From: an uncultured Actinomyces sp. | GTDB lineage: Bacteria; Actinomycetota; Actinomycetes; Actinomycetales; Actinomycetaceae | Direction: 5' to 3' | Length of the DNA: 11,687 nucleotides | Assembly: GCA_937926195.1 (NCBI GenBank) | Contig: CALEXZ010000136.1 | Coordinates: 1-11,687 of the forward strand | Program-made: the position numbers and the translations under genes | Part shown: positions 8,003-11,687 of the stretch, piece after piece | How the letters are laid out: each line of letters opens with the position of its first letter | Numbering within the stretch: position 1 is the stretch's first letter | Notes under the pieces: generated by a model | The model's database searches: none | The model's input: only the letters and a program-made list of their open reading frames with translations | What the model was told of the DNA's origin: nothing

Positions 8003-8076
8003 GGGCCTATAGCTCAGTTGGTTAGAGCGCATCCCTGATAAGGATGAGGTCGCTGGTTCGAGTCCAGCTAGGCCCA
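8003..8076 (+). tRNA. tRNA-Ile (anticodon GAT)
   Basis: The 74-nt cloverleaf is complete. The acceptor stem pairs GGGCCTA with TAGGCCC, and the D arm is GCTC/GAGC. The anticodon stem CATCC/GGATG holds loop CTGATAA with GAT at 8037-8039. The T arm is GCTGG/CCAGC with loop TTCGAGT, and the discriminator base is A. The following bases are CCG, so CCA is not encoded. It reads isoleucine ATC/ATT codons. Its place after the gyrA-DUF3566 genes is the usual actinobacterial one. Confidence 0.97.
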
Positions 8077-8107
8077 CCGCCCGCGGTGAGACGATGGGAG
8101 GGTTCAC

Positions 8108-8236
8108 GTGAACCGGAAGCTCGTGTCAACCGCGGTTTTCTCGTGCCTGGGGGTCCTCGCCTACGTTGCGTGGCTCCGGTACGAGTCGGGGCGCATGGAG
8201 CGCTCCGCCTGGGCTGAGGTCGCTGACCCGTCCTGA
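8108..8236 (+). CDS. DLW-39 family small membrane peptide
   Basis: This 42-residue protein starts at a GTG preceded by GGGAGGG (8096-8102), an excellent ribosome binding site 5 nt upstream. It begins MNRKLVS, and residues 6-23 (LVSTAVFSCLGVLAYVAW) form a single membrane helix with a short basic N-terminus. It ends with an amphipathic tail containing SAWAEVADPS. This layout matches the actinobacterial DLW-39 family, named for a conserved tail motif, which is usually encoded between the tRNA-Ile and tRNA-Ala genes downstream of gyrA, exactly as here. The function is unknown. Its constancy at this locus suggests it is a true gene despite its size. The tail reads W-A-E-V-A-D-P here, a variant of the family's acidic-Trp signature. 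Confidence 0.8.
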   Translation: MNRKLVSTAVFSCLGVLAYVAWLRYESGRMERSAWAEVADPS

Positions 8237-8243
8237 GCTCCCA

Positions 8244-8319
8244 GGGGCCATGGCGCAATTGGTAGCGCACCTGCTTTGCAAGCAGGGGGTTACGGGTTCG
8301 AGTCCCGTTGGCTCCACCA
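8244..8319 (+). tRNA. tRNA-Ala (anticodon TGC), CCA encoded
   Basis: The cloverleaf is complete. The acceptor pairs GGGGCCA with TGGCTCC and includes the G3:U70 wobble pair that AlaRS recognises. The D arm is GCGC/GCGC, and the anticodon stem CCTGC/GCAGG has loop TTTGCAA with TGC at 8277-8279. The T arm is ACGGG/CCCGT with loop TTCGAGT, and the discriminator is A at 8316. CCA at 8317-8319 is in the DNA, unlike the neighbouring tRNA-Ile. It lies 7 nt after the DLW-39 stop, so both may share a transcript. It marks the end of the conserved core block. Confidence 0.97.
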
Positions 8320-8523
8320 CCGAAGTCATACAGTCGGGCGCCGCAGCGGAGCGGAGGTCCCGCATGAATCTACCGGCAGACCACATCGATCCGCGGTGCG
8401 GGCGCTGGTCTCGTACTGACAGACCGGGGCGGGCACAGGACGCATGATCACTGGCAGCCCGCTTGGCGGTGGAGCCGTCGGGGACCGTCCCGTAGGCAGT
8501 GGTGCCCTGGGCGGACCTTCGAG
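8320..8523. other. Non-coding gap between tRNA-Ala and the accessory minus-strand unit
   Basis: I see no convincing gene in these 204 bases. A weak CGGG/CCCG hairpin (8479-8492) lacks a T-run. GGTGGAGCC at 8468-8476 is the reverse complement of GGCTCCACC at the 3' end of tRNA-Ala (8310-8318); nine bases is too short to claim an attachment site. Transcripts from the two sides converge here. Confidence 0.4.
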
Positions 8524-9678
8524 TCACGACGAGGAGTTGGTCAGGCGAAGGTTGTGCCTGACCTGATCCGGATACCCCAATGCAATGAAGTCCTCGCTGA
8601 ACCCAATGCCCATAGGACGCTTGAGGGGCCCGCCCCCGGGAGGAGTCGTGAGAGGGAACCTCATGCCAACTGGTGCGTCAGCCGCGATGTTATCGGGGCG
8701 CCAGCCATTGACCGGATAGCTGGGATGAGCGGGAGCACGCACGTCCTCGGGGAGATCCTCGCGACCGCGGAAGTGCGTGGAGGCGGCGACGTGGAACATG
8801 GCCCCGTGGGTCCAGGCGATCATGTAGGCCTCAGCGAGAACGGCGGGCACGTCCACTCTCAGCTGCGTCACCTCAAGCCCCTGCTTGTGCCCGTCAACCT
8901 TCGGTGCCTCTGCCAGCACTTCGAGCACGGGACAGTCTAAGATGGTCACAGCCGCTGGACCTGAGAGCGCGGATACGGGATAGGTTCCGTCAGCATTGGG
9001 TGGGGTGGTGGTCACCCAGAGTGCGAGGTCGTCGTGGGCACGGACGGCGAGACCGTGCTTGACCTTGTTGTGGGCGGCATCGAGGCGGAGCTCATGGGCC
9101 GTGAGCAGATCGATCGAGAACTGGAGCCAGTCAGCGAACACGTTGTACGCTGATACGAGGACATCGTTTACTCCGTTCTCGATGTCACTGGCGCACAGGA
9201 CAAGACGTGCGAGCGGCATAGGGTCATCAGGCCTGAGATGCGTGCGGATCTGGTCGATGACATCACAGATCCGGTTCGGGCTCATCGTCAGGTCCTCCCA
9301 CACGGATGACTCCGTGCTTTCGTCCCGCGCCAGGAGAACTCCTGTCAGCCGCACCAGAGACTCGGCCGCATGATGGCGCACAGCGTAAGCATCCGTGGCG
9401 ACCTGTGTGGTCACGCTGCGCGGTGAGGCGCTGGGCATGACTCCCTCCGGTGCGCCGAGCAACGAGCTGAAACGTGTGAGGACCGCTCCTGTGGGTGCTG
9501 CTCGGTCACCCGAGGTCGTAGGAGCTTCATCCTCGTGGGTGCTGCTCGCGTCCGCCCACTCAAGGAGCATGCGTATACGAGCACTGAAGTACCCGAAGGG
9601 GTCGGAGGACAAGAACGTGTCGTCAAGGGCCCCGCGCTGCTCGGCCGAGAGCCTCGTGCCGGTCGGTGGTGGATACAT
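8524..9678 (-). CDS. Uncharacterised protein with HEPN-like R-x4-H motif
   Basis: I do not recognise this 384-residue protein. The ATG at 9678 has a clear GGAGG (9691-9687) 8 nt upstream; the longer frame from 9753 lacks this and was not used. Residues 1-40 look helical, about 42-95 are Ser/Thr/Ala/Pro-rich and probably a linker, and 96-120 contain AYAVRHHAAESLVRLTGVLL, a helix with paired histidines. Residues 155-215 are helical and include HELRLDAAHNKVKHGLAVRA. Within this, R198-L-D-A-A-H203 fits the R-phi-x3-H pattern of HEPN nucleases, and NKVKHG resembles a segment common in HEPN-like proteins. The C-terminal third (about 230-384) is mixed strand/loop with a Pro/Gly-rich stretch near 345-355. 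It is soluble, with no signal peptide or membrane helix. It follows the zinc-ribbon gene by 19 nt. A toxin or phage-defence role is only a hypothesis. Confidence 0.75.
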   Translation of the reverse strand: MYPPPTGTRLSAEQRGALDDTFLSSDPFGYFSARIRMLLEWADASSTHEDEAPTTSGDRAAPTGAVLTRFSSLLGAPEGVMPSASPRSVTTQVATDAYAVRHHAAESLVRLTGVLLARDESTESSVWEDLTMSPNRICDVIDQIRTHLRPDDPMPLARLVLCASDIENGVNDVLVSAYNVFADWLQFSIDLLTAHELRLDAAHNKVKHGLAVRAHDDLALWVTTTPPNADGTYPVSALSGPAAVTILDCPVLEVLAEAPKVDGHKQGLEVTQLRVDVPAVLAEAYMIAWTHGAMFHVAASTHFRGREDLPEDVRAPAHPSYPVNGWRPDNIAADAPVGMRFPLTTPPGGGPLKRPMGIGFSEDFIALGYPDQVRHNLRLTNSSS

Positions 9679-9697
9679 GTGCCGTACCTCCGATGAC

Positions 9698-9880
9698 TTA
9701 GAGGGGCGTAGGGGGTGCGAGAAGCCCCGTGTCGTTTGTATCGCACTGCCCATTCGTACACTTTGGAGCCAGATCGTACTGCTGCTCGGAGTCCGTGATC
9801 GCCATGACCGAATCGCGCTTCTCCATGTTCACCGGGCTACCGCACTCCTTGCAAAATCTCAGACCGTTGTCACTTGCCAT
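9698..9880 (-). CDS. Small zinc-ribbon protein of unknown function
   Basis: This 60-residue product has a Cys pair CKEC near residues 10-13 and a second pair C-T-N-G-Q-C about 27 residues later, the usual arrangement of a two-knuckle zinc ribbon. The second pair has a wider spacing (C-x4-C). The stretch between is polar, and the tail is Pro/Leu-rich. I chose the ATG at 9880 because AAGGGA lies a few bases upstream. An in-frame ATG at 9904 would add eight residues but has no ribosome binding site. The TAA stop is 19 nt before the HEPN-like gene, so the two are probably one transcript. Zinc ribbons bind nucleic acid or proteins, so it could be a partner or regulator of the next protein, but there is no direct evidence. 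It is too short and generic to place in a family by eye. Confidence 0.65.
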   Translation of the reverse strand: MASDNGLRFCKECGSPVNMEKRDSVMAITDSEQQYDLAPKCTNGQCDTNDTGLLAPPTPL

Positions 9881-10052
9881 TCTATTCCCTTCGAGGGTAG
9901 TCATTTCAGACGCACGTCAAGACGTATTGCATGACATGCCTCAATAATCGTAGCACATCAATTTCTTAACGTTTCCTAGGCGCTCAGACTGCTTATCGGG
10001 TCCAGGGTGGTATGCGCTTATACTGTCATTTCATCGCATCTTGAGACCACCA
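9881..10052 (-). promoter_or_regulatory. AT-richer control region of the zinc-ribbon/HEPN-like unit
   Basis: This stretch is visibly more AT-rich than the rest of the window, notably around 9940-9980. Read on the minus strand, TGC-TACGAT (TACGAT at 9952-9947) is a possible extended -10 about 67 nt before the zinc-ribbon start. TATAAG (10021-10016) is another candidate further up. No clear -35 is seen for either. On the plus strand, TATACT (10019-10024) is a possible -10 facing right. Two palindromes lie between the first -10 and the start codon. Confidence 0.35.
9914..9939. repeat. Two adjacent small palindromes, candidate operator
   Basis: ACGTC-AA-GACGT (9914-9925) and GCATG-A-CATGC (9929-9939) are both perfect inverted repeats and are three bases apart. 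They sit 34-59 bases upstream of the zinc-ribbon start and downstream of its candidate -10. This position would suit repressor sites or a short leader structure. No binding factor can be named. Confidence 0.35.
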
Positions 10053-10273
10053 ATGAGATGTGCCGCCACCATCCCCGTATTCCTCGTGGCGCTCGTGGTC
10101 GCGGGTAGCGTCCTTGCCGACTGCCGGGCGTTGCCATCGCCGCCGTAGAGGCGGTCCTGCTCGTGGCGATCGCGCGGCCGTCCGCATCCTGTGACCTGCG
10201 TTCTGATCCCACAGGGCTCGGCGGCACAGAGATGACACATACAACTGTCACGAGTGTTATCATGACGGTGTGA
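10053..10273 (+). pseudogene. Possible frameshifted remnant of a small membrane protein gene
   Basis: From an ATG at 10053, one frame encodes 31 residues beginning MRCAATIPVFLVALVVAG, like a signal peptide or membrane helix, then stops at 10146-10148. Another plus-strand frame, open from 10109 to a TGA at 10271-10273, encodes a second hydrophobic stretch, GVAIAAVEAVLLVAIARP. Both halves use G/C-rich third positions, as real genes here do, and the switch falls around 10120-10130. One base change would join them into a protein of about 73 residues whose stop overlaps the GTG of the next gene. No good ribosome binding site precedes 10053. It could be a decayed gene, a sequencing error or coincidence; I do not recognise the product. 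Confidence 0.25.
10233..10266 (+). promoter_or_regulatory. Promoter and inverted repeat upstream of the GbsR-like regulator
   Basis: TATCAT at 10258-10263 is a reasonable -10. Transcription would begin about 10270, which is the regulator's own GTG, suggesting a leaderless mRNA, a common actinobacterial arrangement. TGACA (10233-10237) and TGTCA (10246-10250) form a perfect inverted repeat with an 8-nt spacer, and a further TGAC lies at 10263-10266. A winged-helix dimer could use such a site for autoregulation. This is inference from position. Confidence 0.4.
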
Positions 10274-10755
10274 CTGAGCATGAACACTTGTCCTTTGCCG
10301 ACGCGATCGGCCGGTTCTATGTGAGTGAGCTTGGTTTCGCGCCCGTGGCGGGACGGACCCTGGGATACCTGGTGGTCTGCGACCCTCCGGCGCAGACCAT
10401 CAACGACCTTGCAGAGACGCTGCTGGTCAGCCGCAGCGCCATCGTTCAGGCTGTCGGATTCCTGGAGGCCCGAGGCCTGGTGCGGCGTGCGCGCACACGT
10501 GGTGACCGTGTCGACAAGGTCACGGCCGTGATCGACGTGGCAGCCTTCGAAGCGGACCTCGACGCCACCGGCTACGCGGACCAGGCGCGCCTCGTACGAG
10601 AAGGACTGCGCCTGCTCCCCCCTGATGACGACCGAGGTCCCCGCCTGGGCGAGGTGGCTGACTTCTATGAGTTCATCGCTGTGCGACTGCCGCAGCTCAA
10701 GGAGGAGTGGCGCACCCGACGAGCGTCGTCACCGCAGTCAGGTCGAGACCTGTGA
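10270..10755 (+). CDS. GbsR/MarR-family winged-helix transcriptional regulator
   Basis: This is a 161-residue cytosolic DNA-binding protein. The N-terminal half has the GbsR-type (COG1510) layout: FADAIGRFYVSELGFAPVAGRTLGYLVV over residues 9-36, then the helix-turn-helix QTINDLAETLLVSRSAIVQAV (about 42-62). Next come the recognition/wing region FLEARGLVRRARTRGDRVDKVTAV (about 64-87) and a helical C-terminus for dimerisation. GbsR-like proteins usually repress transporter or osmoprotectant genes; the ligand here is unknown. The GTG at 10270 has no clear ribosome binding site but sits where transcription should begin, so a leaderless start is likely. The stop overlaps the GTG of the membrane protein gene (GTGA), so it probably controls that gene and itself. 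The exact subfamily is less sure than the winged-helix assignment. Confidence 0.82.
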   Translation: MTEHEHLSFADAIGRFYVSELGFAPVAGRTLGYLVVCDPPAQTINDLAETLLVSRSAIVQAVGFLEARGLVRRARTRGDRVDKVTAVIDVAAFEADLDATGYADQARLVREGLRLLPPDDDRGPRLGEVADFYEFIAVRLPQLKEEWRTRRASSPQSGRDL

Positions 10756-11471
10756 GCGGATCGCAGGCCCTTGCTCTGGTCGGGTTGGCGCTCTTCGACT
10801 CCACGAGCTTCGGCACCTCGCTGCTGCCTCTGTGGCTGCTCCTCGTCCCCGGACGCGTACGGCTTACACGGATGGCGGCATACCTGTCGACGCTGGGCCT
10901 GTCCTACTTCGCGGCGGGCGTCCTCCTGGCCCTGGGCGCAGGACGCCTGCTGGACGCCTTCGAGGGCTACCTGAGCCAGATCCCTGATCGGACTCTCGCG
11001 ATGGCGGAGGCCGGCGTCGGGTTGGCGCTGCTCGTGGTCGGCGGCACCATGCTCCTCATGGCCAGGGGCGGGCGCAGAAAGCAGGCGAGTGCCGGAAGCC
11101 TCCTGCGCTGGCGCACCCAGGCGATGACCGCGGGCTCGGCCGCAGCCCTGCTCCGCCTCGCCGTGCTCGCCTTCGCGATCGAGTTCGCCGCGATGGTGCC
11201 CTACTTCGCGGCGATCGGGATGCTTGCCGCCTCCCGGCTGTCACGCCCCACGGTGATCGCGTGCATCGGCGTGTACTGCCTCATCATGATCCTGCCCGCC
11301 GTTGTCGCCACCCTCGTTCGCGTTCGCGCCCATGACCGTATCGAGCCCGCTCTCATGACTCTCGACGCCTGGTTGACGCGCAACAGCCCGGTGCTCAGCG
11401 GCACCACTCTCGCCCTCATCGGAGCACTCGCGCTTGCCGACGGGGCGGTGGCGCACAGGCTGCTGGGGTGA
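10752..11471 (+). CDS. GAP-family (Sap-like) six-helix membrane protein
   Basis: This 239-residue integral membrane protein has about six hydrophobic segments, near 5-33, 43-65, 86-104, 133-160, 167-190 and 216-234. It begins MSGSQALALVGLALFDSTSFGT, followed by LLPLWLLLVPGRVRLTRMAAYL. In the fourth helix a conserved-looking EFAAMVPYFAAIG places Glu and Pro in the membrane. These features fit the GAP family (PF11139, sulfolipid-1-addressing protein type), which resembles LysE-type exporters; Mycobacterium members act in glycolipid export. The substrate here is unknown. The GTG at 10752 overlaps the regulator's TGA by four bases (GTGA), indicating coupled translation. The open frame extends to 10707 inside the regulator gene, but homology starts at the GTG. 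Family assignment is by recalled pattern, without a profile search. Confidence 0.75.
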   Translation: MSGSQALALVGLALFDSTSFGTSLLPLWLLLVPGRVRLTRMAAYLSTLGLSYFAAGVLLALGAGRLLDAFEGYLSQIPDRTLAMAEAGVGLALLVVGGTMLLMARGGRRKQASAGSLLRWRTQAMTAGSAAALLRLAVLAFAIEFAAMVPYFAAIGMLAASRLSRPTVIACIGVYCLIMILPAVVATLVRVRAHDRIEPALMTLDAWLTRNSPVLSGTTLALIGALALADGAVAHRLLG

Positions 11472-11476
11472 CGACG

Positions 11477-11527
11477 CAGCCGGTCCCCTCGAACACGACG
11501 GCGGAGACCCCGGGGCGGGTCCGGCTG
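11477..11527 (+). terminator. Long imperfect inverted repeat after the GAP-family gene
   Basis: CAGCCGGTCCC (11477-11487) and GGGTCCGGCTG (11517-11527) pair at 10 of 11 positions around a 29-nt loop that itself holds a CCCCGGGG palindrome (11508-11515). It begins six bases after the stop codon. There is no T-run, as is common for high-GC actinobacteria, so a terminator role is plausible but unproven. Confidence 0.35.
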
Positions 11528-11530
11528 GAA

Positions 11531-11668
11531 CCACAGGTTGATTGCTGCGGCACCACAGGTCGTGCATGACCCTGGTCCCTTCCCTGCTCGCGGCTGTGGA
11601 CAGCGACCGCCGACATTTGTGGCGTCAGACCAGGGTTCTCCCCACCTGTGTGCAGACCTGTGGAGAAC
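11531..11668. repeat. Cluster of CCACAGGT motifs, inverted repeats and DnaA-box-like sites
   Basis: CCACAGGT occurs at 11531-11538 and 11553-11560 (22 nt apart) and in reverse at 11663-11656, with a one-mismatch reverse copy at 11651-11644. ACCCTGGTC (11569-11577) and GACCAGGGT (11628-11636) are a perfect 9-bp inverted repeat around a GCTGT-GG-ACAGC palindrome (11593-11604). GTTCTCC (11635-11641) and GGAGAAC (11662-11668) form another. TGTGGACAG (11595-11603) and TGTGGAGAA (11659-11667) each differ by one base from reverse DnaA boxes. No gene is seen here; it is probably a control region for a gene to the right. Confidence 0.5.
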
Positions 11669-11687
11669 TACCTTGTTGTCATTCCAC

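Noticed and set aside
8022..8270. Minus-strand open frame ending in ...WTRTSDLILIRDAL
   Set aside because: It is the antisense of tRNA-Ile and of the DLW-39 gene, another familiar spurious annotation.
8479..8492. Hairpin CGGG/CCCG as a terminator for the converging units
   Set aside because: Only four strong pairs and no T-run; not distinguishable from chance at this GC content.
8126..8527. Minus-strand open frame across tRNA-Ala translating to ...EPTGLEPVTPCLQSRCATNCAMAP...
   Set aside because: This phrase is the antisense reading of the tRNA-Ala sequence and is a well-known false protein call in databases.
9679..9753. Upstream extension of the HEPN-like gene to an ATG at 9753
   Set aside because: It would overlap the zinc-ribbon gene, has no ribosome binding site, and the ATG at 9678 has a clear GGAGG at good spacing.
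9395..9934. Plus-strand open frame of 179 codons opposite the accessory genes
   Set aside because: It runs antisense to two genes with good start signals and shows no recognisable domain.
10018..10287. Minus-strand open frame of 89 codons
   Set aside because: Its composition is irregular, it covers the regulator's promoter, and third-position bias favours the plus strand in this stretch.
11531..11687. The right end as the chromosomal oriC
   Set aside because: DnaA-box-like sites are few and imperfect, and in this gene order oriC is expected next to dnaA, upstream of dnaN and outside the left edge. Kept only as a repeat cluster.

Overview
This window reads as the origin-proximal core of a high-GC Actinomycetota chromosome. 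The order dnaN-recF-dciA(DUF721)-gyrB-gyrA-DUF3566-tRNA-Ile-DLW39-tRNA-Ala is a classic actinobacterial block. The strong G/C bias at third codon positions, the dominance of GTG starts, and the style of the DUF3566 and DLW-39 proteins suggest an Actinomyces or Schaalia-like member of Actinomycetaceae. The genus is an inference from gene order and remembered family sequences, not from a search.

Region 1 (1-2479): the 3' part of dnaN, then recF and a DciA-like helicase-loader gene, packed 7 nt and 1 nt apart. Together they cover the sliding clamp, recombinational repair and helicase loading. Region 2 (2480-7953): a 228-nt gap holds a candidate gyrB promoter and a leader able to form several hairpins. 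Then come gyrB, gyrA (39 nt later) and a DUF3566 membrane protein gene that overlaps gyrA by ATGA. GyrA carries Ala-Ala at the positions that set quinolone sensitivity and has two GyrA-box motifs. Region 3 (7954-8319): tRNA-Ile(GAT), a 42-residue DLW-39-type membrane peptide gene, and tRNA-Ala(TGC) with the G3:U70 identity pair and an encoded CCA.

Region 4 (8320-10273) is accessory. On the minus strand sits a two-gene unit that I do not recognise: a 60-residue zinc-ribbon protein followed 19 nt later by a 384-residue protein with a HEPN-like R-x4-H motif. Their upstream region is AT-richer and has two adjacent small palindromes. Next to it, on the plus strand, are remnants of what looks like a frameshifted small membrane-protein gene. 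Region 5 (10274-11471): a GbsR/MarR-type regulator, apparently leaderless and preceded by an inverted repeat, overlaps by GTGA a six-helix GAP-family (LysE superfamily-like) membrane protein. This suggests a regulator-exporter pair. Region 6 (11472-11687): no gene is visible. There is a long imperfect hairpin, four CCACAGGT-like motifs, nested inverted repeats and DnaA-box-like sites, probably upstream of a gene outside the window.

The best candidates for something undescribed are the zinc-ribbon/HEPN-like pair just beyond tRNA-Ala and the repeat-dense right end.
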